From NCBI RefSeq assembly GCF_021172165.1, contig NZ_CP089096.1:1674001-1738000 (forward strand): a stretch of DNA of 64,000 nucleotides. The letters are read 5' to 3'. Below the pieces are notes generated by a model. That model had not been told where the DNA came from, did no database searches, and saw nothing but the letters and a program-made list of their open reading frames with translations. Numbering within the stretch: position 1 is the first letter of the stretch; the number at the start of each line of letters is the position of its first letter. A program made the translations under genes and the position numbers. Source of the DNA: Flavobacterium channae (lineage in GTDB: Bacteria > Bacteroidota > Bacteroidia > Flavobacteriales > Flavobacteriaceae). Positions 34,924 to 44,762 of the stretch are shown here, piece by piece.

Positions 34924-35105
34924 TATAATTGCTTTTGAAACTCAAAATTAGCTCTTATTTTCCATTAAAGAGTGGTTTTTAGCAAAAATTTTCCATTATA
35001 AATACATTGGTTGTGTTTTTTCATTTCCACTACATGTACTTTTTAGTGGAAAATAGTATTGTATTTTCCATTATAGACCTGTTTTTTGCAAAAATTTTCC
35101 AGTAA
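34916..35105. promoter_or_regulatory. iterated TTTTCCATTATAA operator-like motifs upstream of fic
   Basis: Copies at 34916-34928 (over the start codon), 34958-34969, 34989-35002 and 35064-35077. A partial copy is at 35095-35104, and an inverted pair TTTCCACTA/TAGTGGAAA lies at 35024-35053. The remaining gene-free stretch to 35346 holds intergenic repeat copy 2. Likely autoregulatory binding sites of the AbiEi-like domain. Confidence 0.6.
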
Positions 35106-35159
35106 CTAAACTTTTTATTATTGTTAATTAATCCTACGATTTAACTCAGGACAGGCTAT

Positions 35160-35254
35160 GAAGCAAACGGCAGCATTGTGCTAGGAATACTTGGATACCG
35201 ATAGCTATCGGCACAGGCTAGGAGCGATTTTTGTGCAGCTGAATGAGGTAATTA
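35160..35254 (+). repeat. intergenic repeat, copy 2, with palindrome
   Basis: Same sequence as 31453-31524, but with a 22-base insert carrying the perfect 14-bp palindrome CCGATAGCTATCGG, a REP-like piece common in flavobacterial genomes. Confidence 0.7.
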
Positions 35255-35346
35255 AATCACTTTATCTAAATCATTGTAATTCTAAAAGCCAAGGTTTTAT
35301 TTCTACAACTTGGACAGTAATTTCCTTCTTCATTGATTTATTTCAT

Positions 35347-37704
35347 TTAAACATATAAATACTTTTGATACTCTATAAAATTATTTCTGATGGTTTTTAA
35401 ATCTCCAAGGATTGGTTTGGCATCAGCGATGGTTTTGTATTTTAATTGGAGGAATGTTCCTAATTTTTCATCGTCTAGTTCGTAAACTCCGTTTAGTATG
35501 TATTGGTTTAATACAAATTCTAAAAATTCTTGATGGTTGGCATTTAACTCTTTGAAATGTTCTCTCATTTTAGCCGCTCGTTGTTCTCTTTCCAGAATTT
35601 CTGATTGGTAAGCTACATAAGATAATACATCGTATATGTCACTGTTTTCTGCATGCAGTATTTTTTGAAATTCTGATAGTTGCTCTTTTGTAAATCCTTT
35701 TTCAGAAAGTCGTTCTAATAAACTTTTTCTTGTTGCTGGTACACTCCATTGTGTTTTTAAATCTTCTTCTGAATTGAATAAATCAGGAATTGAACCGTAT
35801 AGTGTTTTTAAGAATTCTGTTGCTGTAATGGGTTTACCCTCTGGACTCCAAAAAGTAGTAGTTGTCATAGATTGTAACTGACGTACTTTTCCATCTGATA
35901 ATACTACTTCGATTATTTCTTTTTGATTGTCGCAACGGCAATCGATGTAGCCGCACATTTCACATGGTTCTTTATCTGGTTTTGGACAAATGCATGGTTT
36001 TTGACCGCAAACGGAACATTCTTTTAATGGTCCTCGAGGTTCTTTTGGTTCTGGTTCAAGTGGTTCACCATCCCAAGCTGGGTCATTGAAATGTTTGTAG
36101 GCTTTTACAAAATCGTAAATAGTAAAGTAATCTTTCCCTTCAAAATAACGAGTTCCTCGTCCTACAATTTGCTTGAACTCAATCATAGAGTTAACCGGTC
36201 GCATTAATACGATATTGCGAATTTCGGGAGCATCTACACCTGTGCTTAACTTTTGCGAGGTCGTAAGGATTGTAGGTATCGATTTTTCGTTGTCTTGGAA
36301 ATCTCTTAAATGTTTTTCTCCTATTTCACCATCGTTTGCTGTTACTCTTTGACAATAATTAGGGTTTTTACTTTCGCAGTGTTGGTTGATTAAATCTCTT
36401 ACCGCTAAAGCATGGTCTTGGGTAGCACAGAAAACTAAGGTTTTATGATTTTGATTGATCATTTTCAAAAATTCCTTTACTCGGTATTCTTCTCTGGCTT
36501 TTATGGTTATGATTCTGTTGAAATCGCTTTCTGTATATTCTCTTCCTTCTTCGACCATTCCCGATATTACATCATCATCTGAAGTGAATTGGTATTCATC
36601 GATATTGGTTTGAATTTGTTTTACTCGGAATGGTGTTAAGTACCCATCGTTGATTCCTTCTTTTAATGAATACACAGAAACTGGTTCGCCAAAGTATTTA
36701 TAGGTATCGCCGTTTACATCACGTTTTGGTGTAGCTGTTAACCCTAATTGGGTTGCGGGTTCAAAATATTCTAAAATAGCTCTCCAGGTACTTTCGTCAT
36801 TGGCACCACCACGGTGACATTCGTCTACAATAATAAAGTCGAAGAAGTCTTTAGGATATTGACCGAAATTTGGTTCTTCTCCTGACATGAAGGTTTGGAA
36901 AATGGTAAAAAAGATACTTCCGTTTGTGGGAACTTTTCCTTCTTTTTTTATCTCTGATGGTTTAATTCTCTTTAATGCATCATCTTCAAAAGCACCAAAA
37001 GCATTAAAGGCTTGGTCGGCTAAAATGTTTCTATCGGCAAGGAATAAAATTCTTGGGCTACGGATTCCATCTTTGTTGATGTTCCATTTGGCTTGGAATA
37101 ATTTCCATGCAATTTGAAAGGCTACGGCGGTTTTTCCTGTACCTGTTGCTAATGTGATTAGTATTTTCTTTTGGTCGTTTGCGACCGCTTTTAATACTTT
37201 ATTGATGGCATTTTGTTGGTAATATCGTAGTTCCCAACTTCCTCCTTTGGTTTCGAAGGGTACATTGAAAAAGCGTTGTTCCCAATTAAAGGCATCTTGG
37301 TTTTTCTTTTGTTCTACTGCATACAACTTTTCCCATAATTGTTCTGGTGTAGGTACTTCTGTAATGTCTCCTTCCTTTCCTTGAAGGTCTGCCATGTAAT
37401 ATTTTACACCATTAGTACAAATGGCATATCTCAAATTTAAACGAGTAGCGTAATCTTTAGCTTGTGCCAAACCTTCAGTATAGTAGCAGCCTTCTGCTTT
37501 TGCTTCTAAAACAGCTACATTACGATTGTTGAATTGCAGAATGTAATCGGCTTTATCTGGCATGGCACGTTTGCCACTTCCAATAAGGCGACCTTTTGTA
37601 ATGGGATATTCCCTGCGAATTCTACTTTCAGGAATAACCGCCCAACCTTGTTGTTGCAAGTGTGGGTCAATTAATTCGGCACGGGTTTCGGATTCGTTTC
37701 TCAT
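35347..37704 (-). CDS. hsdR: type I restriction enzyme, R subunit
   Basis: A 785-residue motor and nuclease subunit. The N-terminal nuclease has DKADYILQFNNRNVAVLEAKA (PD-(D/E)XK, D...E-A-K). The helicase has Walker A ATGTGKT (near 185), DEAH-like DECHRGG and SAT-like LTATPKR. It has an EcoEI-type C-terminus with a cysteine-rich insert (CSVCGQKPCICP..CEMCGYIDC), which may bind zinc. It forms a complex with HsdM and HsdS encoded upstream. The AlbA_2 gene between S and R is a frequent insertion in such loci. Confidence 0.95.
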   Translation of the reverse strand: MRNESETRAELIDPHLQQQGWAVIPESRIRREYPITKGRLIGSGKRAMPDKADYILQFNNRNVAVLEAKAEGCYYTEGLAQAKDYATRLNLRYAICTNGVKYYMADLQGKEGDITEVPTPEQLWEKLYAVEQKKNQDAFNWEQRFFNVPFETKGGSWELRYYQQNAINKVLKAVANDQKKILITLATGTGKTAVAFQIAWKLFQAKWNINKDGIRSPRILFLADRNILADQAFNAFGAFEDDALKRIKPSEIKKEGKVPTNGSIFFTIFQTFMSGEEPNFGQYPKDFFDFIIVDECHRGGANDESTWRAILEYFEPATQLGLTATPKRDVNGDTYKYFGEPVSVYSLKEGINDGYLTPFRVKQIQTNIDEYQFTSDDDVISGMVEEGREYTESDFNRIITIKAREEYRVKEFLKMINQNHKTLVFCATQDHALAVRDLINQHCESKNPNYCQRVTANDGEIGEKHLRDFQDNEKSIPTILTTSQKLSTGVDAPEIRNIVLMRPVNSMIEFKQIVGRGTRYFEGKDYFTIYDFVKAYKHFNDPAWDGEPLEPEPKEPRGPLKECSVCGQKPCICPKPDKEPCEMCGYIDCRCDNQKEIIEVVLSDGKVRQLQSMTTTTFWSPEGKPITATEFLKTLYGSIPDLFNSEEDLKTQWSVPATRKSLLERLSEKGFTKEQLSEFQKILHAENSDIYDVLSYVAYQSEILEREQRAAKMREHFKELNANHQEFLEFVLNQYILNGVYELDDEKLGTFLQLKYKTIADAKPILGDLKTIRNNFIEYQKYLYV

Positions 37705-37859
37705 TTTTGTTATAATATTTATAAAGTACTCAATACAATCACCTTTATAATGTTTTATAAAAACATCTTTTTTATCCCTTGATTTATAAGTACTTATTAT
37801 TTTATTTCTTTTACCTTATGTTTTTTATTGAGCATTTTATTGAGCATTTTTCGATTTAC

Positions 37860-39506
37860 TTACATGTTTTGCTCAATAGAATATCTCAACCACTTTTTAA
37901 TGCCATCAGACTTTAGTTGACGATTATCAACCATTTGCTTCAACATTCTACGAACTTTGTGCTTATTAATTTCTAGTCCTATTCGTTGATGTATTTCACT
38001 AAATGCACTATTTGGATAGGCTGTTAGGTCTTTAAAGATTAATTCTTCTAATCGATAATCTTCGATATTTTTTAAATTGGTTTTGCCTTTAAAATTAATT
38101 TTACGGATAAATTCAGGATTGACGGCATATTGTGTCCCTTTTCCTTTTCCTGTTTTAATAACTAATTCTAAATCAATTAATCGACCTAACCAGTTTCTTA
38201 AACCAACTTCTTCATTTTGATTTAAGATGCTGGATATTTCAAGAGCTGTATAGGATTGTTGCTGTGCTAAAAGACCTAAAGAAATTAATTCTTTTTGTTT
38301 TAAAGTAAATTCGTTACTTGCTTTATCCATTAATCGAACCACTTCTTTACTCACGAATTGTTTTTTTACAATTACAGTTACTCTTTCATTTGTTTCAATA
38401 ACGGTTGGTAATGGTTTTCCTGAACCTAGTAATTTTGCATATACTAAATCATAACCACTGCCTTCTTTTTCCATCAAACCTAAATCGTAGAAAACTTTTG
38501 ATAAATGTTCATTTCTTCTTATTGATTGGCTTAAAATGTTTTTTGGTGTAACCCCAAAAGGTAATCTACCTGGACTATGAATTTCCATTCTGTCAGGGTA
38601 TATATTTATAAAAACATCACCTCTAGTGGTGTATGTTCTATGAACCAAAGCATTAACCACTAATTCTCGCACTACTTCAATAGGGAAAAAAGGAATGTTT
38701 TTTCTGAACATTCCTTCAGATACTTCGACACTTTCTTGCCAGTCTGGCACATCGTTTAGTACTTTTTCTAGAAGTTCTTTTGGATTGGCGAAATAATCAT
38801 CTAATAATAGTTTCCAAACTTTTTCATCTTTATCATCAAAACGAATAACCTGAATAGCAGGAGGATATAATAATGAAGCTCTGTCGTTTCTTTTACCAAT
38901 CCAAAGAATACCTAAATTGGTTAAATACCCATTTTTTTGAATAAAATAAAAATCTAGAATTTCATCATCGCTCATTTCCTTTATGAATGAACTAACCCGC
39001 TGCGAATTTCTAACCTCTCTTATGAAATTTATACGTTTTGATTCATCAAATTGAGAAGCTGGCACTTTCTTAGTGATTTGTTCTTCCCAAACAAAGGCAT
39101 TTCTATCTGCAGCTAAGCGTGCCATTTCATCTGGTGGTATGGGCTTACATTCGTCATGAACTCTTACATAATATTTACCATCAGTAGTTGAAGCAATGGT
39201 TTGTGCATTTCTAAAAATTTGAATTTTTAAAAATTCGGCTTTGTTTTCTGCTGTTTCAATAGTTACCGCAACACTAACATTAATGGTTCTTTGTGCTATG
39301 TTTTTTTGAATAATATCCGGTTGGTTTCTATCTACTATTTTTTGTTTTTCTGGTGGCAAAGTAGCTGCATCTTCAATTCCAATATAGATAAAACCGCCTT
39401 GTGCATTCGCAAAACTAACACAATCTTTAGCTAATTCATCCCAATCCGTATTTTTCCCTTTAAGGAATTTGAGTGATTTTTTATCTATGTTTTTATTTTC
39501 TTCCAT
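37860..39506 (-). CDS. AlbA_2/Schlafen-type ATP-binding protein
   Basis: A 548-residue protein. The N-terminal AlbA_2 (divergent AAA-4, Schlafen-like) domain has CVSFANAQGGFIYIGIED (about residues 28-46). A central ATP-binding helicase-like C-terminal domain has VRELVVNALVHRTY (near 270), followed by HSPGRLPFGVTPKN. Winged-helix parts lie near the C-terminus. It begins at the hsdS stop (1-base overlap) and precedes hsdR, so it is part of the restriction operon. Known association with type I loci; its function there is unresolved. Confidence 0.88.
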   Translation of the reverse strand: MEENKNIDKKSLKFLKGKNTDWDELAKDCVSFANAQGGFIYIGIEDAATLPPEKQKIVDRNQPDIIQKNIAQRTINVSVAVTIETAENKAEFLKIQIFRNAQTIASTTDGKYYVRVHDECKPIPPDEMARLAADRNAFVWEEQITKKVPASQFDESKRINFIREVRNSQRVSSFIKEMSDDEILDFYFIQKNGYLTNLGILWIGKRNDRASLLYPPAIQVIRFDDKDEKVWKLLLDDYFANPKELLEKVLNDVPDWQESVEVSEGMFRKNIPFFPIEVVRELVVNALVHRTYTTRGDVFINIYPDRMEIHSPGRLPFGVTPKNILSQSIRRNEHLSKVFYDLGLMEKEGSGYDLVYAKLLGSGKPLPTVIETNERVTVIVKKQFVSKEVVRLMDKASNEFTLKQKELISLGLLAQQQSYTALEISSILNQNEEVGLRNWLGRLIDLELVIKTGKGKGTQYAVNPEFIRKINFKGKTNLKNIEDYRLEELIFKDLTAYPNSAFSEIHQRIGLEINKHKVRRMLKQMVDNRQLKSDGIKKWLRYSIEQNM

Positions 39507-40666
39507 TACACTTTTTCTATTTCTTTAGTGCTTAACTCCCCTTTAAACGCTTTCTCTAAAATACTTTTTTTGAGTTCTTCTAGATTGGCTAGTTTTTGTT
39601 GGTATTTGGTTACTAATAGATTGGTTTGTTCTTGTAATTTTTCGATTTGAGGAATTAATCGTTTTTGTTCCTCAATATTGGGAAATGAAATTTTAATTCT
39701 TCTCAAATCATCATTATATAACCTTGAAATTGTTGCTCCTTTTGATGGATTCCAATCACAAACTTTATAGAAATGGTATAAAAAATCATTTAAAACTTTA
39801 TCCTCATTATTATCAATCCAAACGATATTTGAATCTTGAAAAAATGAAGGTTTACCATCAAAAATTACTGTTCTTCCAATAGTTCCAGATGCAGATAACA
39901 ATATTTGACCTTTTTTTGGATAGGAATACTTTGTACTATATTCTTCAAAAATTTCTTTAGAAATATATGCATCAGGTTCTTTTCCAAATGTTCCTATTTT
40001 ATAAAATGGGATATCACCTTTTGGTAATGTTTGATTTTTTAAAATTCTTTTACACATTGAAACTTTACCCAATTCTCCTAATGTTTTTATCTGCCAACCC
40101 TCGTTATTTTCAGTTTCAGTGCTTAGAGTATTTTTAGAAAAAATTTGATTCAATTTAGATTGAAACAATTCTTTAGCGTTGGCGATGTTTTTTTCGATGT
40201 TGGCTTTGGCTTGATCTATGGCTGCAAAAGCTTGGTCGAGTTTGGCTACTATAGTGCGTTGTTCTTCGAGAGAAGGTAATGGTATTGGAATACTTCTTAA
40301 TTTTTCCTGATTAAGTTTAGGTACAGTCAAGCCAGTTATATAATCAGATAAATCACGATGATTAAGGTAATAAACCAAATAGCTGTCGATTAAATTATTT
40401 TTTGGTTTTAAAACATGTGCATGATTATTCACCCAAACTTTACCTTCTACAATAAAAGCAGTGTTATCACCAGAACACCATTTTGCACCATCTTCCCCAA
40501 CTAAAACTAACCTTTCATCAAAGATAAAGTCATTTACATAATCTACTATACCTGTCGCACCATAGTATGGAAATTCCCCAGCTATTCGTTTATTTTTAGA
40601 TATAGGTTTTCTTTTGTTATCTAATATTTCACAAATTTCACCTAACTTTTCTTTTTCCCATTTCAT
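39506..40666 (-). CDS. hsdS: type I restriction enzyme, specificity subunit
   Basis: A 386-residue subunit with two target recognition domains. TRD1 covers about residues 1-150 (WEKEKLGEICEIL...) and TRD2 about 190-340 (GWQIKTLGELGKVSM...). Each is followed by a conserved helix (LPSLEEQRTIVAKLDQAF and NIEEQKRLIPQIEKLQ) that sets the spacer length. I choose ATG 40666, directly after the hsdM stop (TAATATG); an ATG 15 bases upstream would overlap hsdM. The bipartite recognition sequence cannot be predicted. Confidence 0.92.
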   Translation of the reverse strand: MKWEKEKLGEICEILDNKRKPISKNKRIAGEFPYYGATGIVDYVNDFIFDERLVLVGEDGAKWCSGDNTAFIVEGKVWVNNHAHVLKPKNNLIDSYLVYYLNHRDLSDYITGLTVPKLNQEKLRSIPIPLPSLEEQRTIVAKLDQAFAAIDQAKANIEKNIANAKELFQSKLNQIFSKNTLSTETENNEGWQIKTLGELGKVSMCKRILKNQTLPKGDIPFYKIGTFGKEPDAYISKEIFEEYSTKYSYPKKGQILLSASGTIGRTVIFDGKPSFFQDSNIVWIDNNEDKVLNDFLYHFYKVCDWNPSKGATISRLYNDDLRRIKISFPNIEEQKRLIPQIEKLQEQTNLLVTKYQQKLANLEELKKSILEKAFKGELSTKEIEKV

Positions 40667-40667
40667 A

Positions 40668-42155
40668 TTACACCAACTCATTTAAAGTTCCTAAAATCTC
40701 ATTGGTTTCTTCGTCTAGTGTTTGCATTTCTTCTAAAATTAGTGCTGGTTCACGTAGTGGAGCTTCTTCTGGTTTGTTTGGGTTTTTAACGGATAAGTCG
40801 TAATTAGACACTTCGCCTCTCGACTCCGCTCGAGATGACAACGCTGCAATTGAGAGGTTCCAAGACTTTTCGGTTTCGGGCTTCGACACGCTCAGTTTTA
40901 GAAAATCTTCTAAATCAGCATCGTTTAATGGGTTGTTTTTGCCTAAGTTTCTACCGGCATCAAACTGATAGTACCAAATGTTTTTTGTAGGTTCGCCTTT
41001 GGTAAAAAACAACACTACTGTTTTAACTCCTGCCCCTAAGAACGTTCCTTGAGGCATGTCGAGTATGGTGTGCAAATTACAGGTTTCTAATAAGTGTTGG
41101 CGTAAAGCTACCGAAGCGTTATCGGTATTACTTAAAAACGTATTTTTAATGACTACCGCTGCACGACCGCCAGCTTTTAATGACTTAATAAAATGTTGCA
41201 TGAACAAGAATGCCGTTTCTCCTGTTTTGATGTCGAAGTTTTGTTGCACTTCGATACGTTCTTTTCCTCCAAATGGTGGATTAGCTAGGATGATATCGTA
41301 ACGGTCTTTTTCTTGAATGTCGCGTATGTTTTCGCCAAGGGTATTGGTGTGCACAATGTTTGGTGCTTCGATGCCATGCAAAATCATGTTCATCGTACCG
41401 ATGATGTAGGCTAAGTTTTTCTTTTCTTTTCCGAAGAACGTATTGTCTTGTAACTGCTCTAAATTGGCAGCTGTTTTTTCCATTTTCTCATACAAATACT
41501 CGTACGCTTCACACAAGAAACCTGCAGAACCACAGGCAGGATCGTATATTTTTTCTCCAATTTTCGGGTTCATTACTTTTATCATCGCACGAATCAATGG
41601 TCGTGGTGTATAATATTGTCCACCATTACGACCGGCATTGCCCATGTTTTTAATCTTGGTTTCGTACAAATGCGATAGTTCGTGTTTGTCTACACTGGTT
41701 CCAAATGGTAAACCGTCGACCATGTTGATGATTTCACGCATGTTATACCCCGATTTGATTTTGTTACTCAGCTCGGAGAAGATTTCGCCAATTTTATATT
41801 CGATGGTTTTTGGGTTATCGATGTGTTTTTCTTTGAAACTTGCTAGGTATGGGAATAATTCGAATTCTACAAACTTTACTAAATCGGGTCCGATTAGTGC
41901 TTTGTGGATGTCGATTTCTCCTTTTTCATTTTTAGGCGCTGCCCAAGTTTCCCATTGGAATTTTGGTTCTAGAATAGCTGTATAGTTTTTTCCTTCTAGT
42001 ATGGCTTCGTCTTCGCGGTTTTTGTCAAAACTGTCTAAGTATCTTAAAAACAATACCCAAGAGGTTTGCTCGATGTAATCGATTTCTGAATCTGCTCCTG
42101 AATCTTTATATAGTAAGTCGTCAATGTTTTTGAATGTTTGCTCGAAATTGGCCAT
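40668..42155 (-). CDS. hsdM: type I restriction enzyme, methylase subunit
   Basis: A 495-residue N6-adenine methyltransferase. Motif I is DPACGSAGFLCEAYEYL (near 200) and motif IV is NPPFGGKERIEV (near 285). An HsdM N-terminal helical domain precedes them. Near residues 435-455 the sequence SSRAESRGEVSNYD is the translation of a genomic repeat (40818-40840) inserted in frame, in a loop where it seems tolerated. First gene of the leftward operon. Confidence 0.94.
   Translation of the reverse strand: MANFEQTFKNIDDLLYKDSGADSEIDYIEQTSWVLFLRYLDSFDKNREDEAILEGKNYTAILEPKFQWETWAAPKNEKGEIDIHKALIGPDLVKFVEFELFPYLASFKEKHIDNPKTIEYKIGEIFSELSNKIKSGYNMREIINMVDGLPFGTSVDKHELSHLYETKIKNMGNAGRNGGQYYTPRPLIRAMIKVMNPKIGEKIYDPACGSAGFLCEAYEYLYEKMEKTAANLEQLQDNTFFGKEKKNLAYIIGTMNMILHGIEAPNIVHTNTLGENIRDIQEKDRYDIILANPPFGGKERIEVQQNFDIKTGETAFLFMQHFIKSLKAGGRAAVVIKNTFLSNTDNASVALRQHLLETCNLHTILDMPQGTFLGAGVKTVVLFFTKGEPTKNIWYYQFDAGRNLGKNNPLNDADLEDFLKLSVSKPETEKSWNLSIAALSSRAESRGEVSNYDLSVKNPNKPEEAPLREPALILEEMQTLDEETNEILGTLNELV
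40800..40850. repeat. REP-like repeat inside hsdM
   Basis: CTCGACTCCGCTCGAGATGA and its neighbourhood, nearly the same as 44160-44190 inside the primase gene. It contributes in-frame residues SRAESRGE. A second repeat-like piece, TTCGACACGCTCAG, follows near 40882. Confidence 0.7.
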
Positions 42156-42552
42156 TGTATTTTCGTAAGTTTATTAATTCGTAAATATAGTTAAAAGCAA
42201 TTGAAAGAAAAATGAGGAAAACCGTATTTGAATAAAAAATAATGAAAATTAAAGAAAAAAAAAGCAGGGTGTAGGGTGTAGGGAAAAAACGTGTAAAAGA
42301 TTTTTATTTTTTTGAAAATAAAAAAAACGGATTTATTCGAGGAATTGGGTGCAAACTACACTTAGTAGTTTATTGATTTGCTTTTGATTGTACTGATGTT
42401 GCTAGAAAATTTGAACAGTAAAAAAACTCAAAATGTTTGTGTGGAAATTTGGTTACACCCCTTACACCCTCTTTTTAGTGTTCAGTTTTCGGTGGTCAGT
42501 TTGCAGAAAAAAAAGTGGCAACTTTCGTTTACCACTTTTGATTTTTTTGAGT
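42156..42552. other. gene-free stretch before hsdM
   Basis: No credible ORF. A weak minus-strand -7 box TATATTTA lies at 42189-42182 before hsdM. Tandem CAGTTTTCGGTGGTCAGTTT-type sequence occurs near 42482, a flavobacterial simple repeat. Otherwise AT-rich spacer. Confidence 0.5.
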
Positions 42553-44745
42553 TTAGATTTCGGATTGTCGGTTGGTTTGATCTACTTCTTCGTAGGTAAA
42601 TTCTTTTACTGCGTAGACTGGACTTCCTTTTCGCATTAGTCTTGTGAAATTGTGCTTTTTTAAAGCTTTTCCGATTTTGTTTATTGTTCCGTCGTTAATA
42701 GTGATTTTTGCTCTTTCTGCTAGTTTAGCTGCTATTTGTGAAGCATTTAAAAATGCATTTGCCTTTTCTCTATCGCAAGGTTCAAACCATGTTAAAAGCA
42801 ATTCTTCTTCTGGGCTTCGTAGTTGGTATTGTTCGTTGTTTTCTGTGATGTTTTTGATTTCTTCTTGGTCGAACCAATGTCTGAATCCTGTTTTAAATAA
42901 ATACAAGGCTTGGGATAATACATTGTCAATATTGATTTCGTGTTGGTATTGGATGTTTTCCACTTCAAAACAAAGGAATCGTCTGCTTCCTGTACTGTCG
43001 TTTAAGAATTGCGCTGTGTTGACACTTCCGGCAAATGATGCGCGTCTTGGCATAGTTTCGTTGTTGTGTCCGTAGGCTTTTCTCATTCTGATTTGTGTCT
43101 TTGTGATGATTTCTTTTAAGCTACCAATTTCGGAACGGTTTAGATTTTCTAATTCGTCCAGGTTAATCAACATACATTCTGATAGCTGTACTAAAGTGTC
43201 TTTGTTGTTTGGGTTTATGGTTCCTGAGAACAAATACTCTTTTAATTTTCTAGGGACTAGCTTTTCTACCCAAGTGGTTTTTCCTAATCCTTGTTTTCCA
43301 CTGAATACAATTACCGTGTGATTGATTACTTTGTCATCCAATACACAACCGACCATTGCTACCATCCATTTTTTAAAACACTCTTGCCAAAGTTCTTGTT
43401 TTGTAGTGGTTATCGTGTTTGCTAATTCTAAAATATAGTCTGTTTTTTCATCATACGATGGTAGATTGTAAAAGTAATCTTCGAATGGATTGTATAATTC
43501 ACAGAAATCGGAATACAATAGGTTTCGCAAAGAAGAAAGGTTTGTTTTGATTCTTCCTTTTAAACATTCGCGAAGCATTGAGTTTTCTATAAAGTCGTTC
43601 ATTACATGCCATTTCTTTTTACCGAAATATTGAAACTCTAACTTGCCTGAAACCATGTTGTGCCGAAATACATATCTTGTGGATAGGAATAATTCTAATC
43701 GGTCGATTTGGGTTGGTTTTGGTTTGTCATCATCGATTTCATCGATGTTAGCCTTCTTGGAAGGAGTTTCCTCGGCATAGCTCGGAATGACAGCGTTTTT
43801 TGATTTACTTTTAGTGTTTCTGTTCTTTTCAAAGTATTCATCTTTTCCAAATTCGTGAATGTTTCCGTAGGCGCTGTGTACTGTTTGTGTTACTTCTTTT
43901 TCGTCATAGCCAAAGTCTGTTAGTATGAAGCTTAGTGCTTCGTTTAATGAAATGCCTTTTCGGTTTAGGTTGCACGCGAGTTGGTGTACGAATACATTTC
44001 GGCTACCTGTCACGTATTGCACTTTTTTTTCGGTGAAACGAACGCAGTGGTTATAAACAGCTTCGCTGTTTTCCGTTGTCGGTTGTTGGTTGTCGGTTTG
44101 TCGCACTTCGACAGGCTCAGTGTGACTAGATTGATTTGAGTTTGTTGCACTCAAACGCATCTCGCCCCTCGACTCCGCTCGGGATGACAGCATTTCATTT
44201 TGCTCTCCTGTGACAAATGTCTTTGCAGCTTCGTTATGATAGAGGTTATCGTCGAATGAGTAGAAACATAGTCGGGTTATGTCTTTTCCGGATTTGTCTA
44301 TTTCATGGTTTAATAGGGTTTCATAGTGTTTTTGGATGGCTAAAAAGGTTTCTTTATGGTCTTCTTTTGTGGTGTTTACTTTTACTAAAATCTTTAATCC
44401 ATTGCCTGATGGACTTATGAAACTTGCATAGGTGTATTCAGATTGATTGGCTTTATGTTTTGCGTTTTGTAAATCGGTTTGACTTAATTTATCGATGTCT
44501 AGGATTATGAAATTGGAGTATGCTTCCAAAAATTCCATTTTTCTTCCACCTACAAATTTTCCTGAAGGTGTGAATGCAGGTAATGATTTTTTGGCTTTTT
44601 CATAGGCTTCTAGTTTGTTTTCGGCTAATGATTTACGCAAATAGGTTATCCCTGGTCTGTACTTTCCTGTTTTGATTTCGTGCAGGATTTCGGGAATTGT
44701 TTTGTGTTCTATTACTTCGTTGAAGTTTTTGAAGATTGTTATCAT
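42553..44745 (-). CDS. BT4734/VirE-type primase-helicase of the element
   Basis: A 730-residue replication protein. The N-terminal BT4734/BF3469-like domain is primase-related (FIILDIDKLSQTDL, then SPSGNGLKILVKVN). A middle repeat-rich linker follows, then a VirE-like P-loop ATPase (VFSGKQGLGKTTWVEKL, near 440). It is typical of integrative elements and phage satellites in Bacteroidota and probably initiates replication of the excised circle. The linker carries three genomic repeats read in frame (near 43765, 44105 and 44175), giving residues such as SSRAESRGE and HTEPVEVR. Confidence 0.87.
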   Translation of the reverse strand: MITIFKNFNEVIEHKTIPEILHEIKTGKYRPGITYLRKSLAENKLEAYEKAKKSLPAFTPSGKFVGGRKMEFLEAYSNFIILDIDKLSQTDLQNAKHKANQSEYTYASFISPSGNGLKILVKVNTTKEDHKETFLAIQKHYETLLNHEIDKSGKDITRLCFYSFDDNLYHNEAAKTFVTGEQNEMLSSRAESRGEMRLSATNSNQSSHTEPVEVRQTDNQQPTTENSEAVYNHCVRFTEKKVQYVTGSRNVFVHQLACNLNRKGISLNEALSFILTDFGYDEKEVTQTVHSAYGNIHEFGKDEYFEKNRNTKSKSKNAVIPSYAEETPSKKANIDEIDDDKPKPTQIDRLELFLSTRYVFRHNMVSGKLEFQYFGKKKWHVMNDFIENSMLRECLKGRIKTNLSSLRNLLYSDFCELYNPFEDYFYNLPSYDEKTDYILELANTITTTKQELWQECFKKWMVAMVGCVLDDKVINHTVIVFSGKQGLGKTTWVEKLVPRKLKEYLFSGTINPNNKDTLVQLSECMLINLDELENLNRSEIGSLKEIITKTQIRMRKAYGHNNETMPRRASFAGSVNTAQFLNDSTGSRRFLCFEVENIQYQHEINIDNVLSQALYLFKTGFRHWFDQEEIKNITENNEQYQLRSPEEELLLTWFEPCDREKANAFLNASQIAAKLAERAKITINDGTINKIGKALKKHNFTRLMRKGSPVYAVKEFTYEEVDQTNRQSEI
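43758..44190. repeat. three REP-like repeats inside the primase gene
   Basis: CCTCGGCATAGCTCGGAATG (near 43771), CACTTCGACAGGCTCAGTGT (near 44104) and CCTCGACTCCGCTCGGGATG (near 44167). These are palindromic genomic repeats of flavobacteria, all read without frameshift in the linker of the primase. Confidence 0.7.
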
Positions 44746-44762
44746 GTTTGAGTGAAAAGTGA

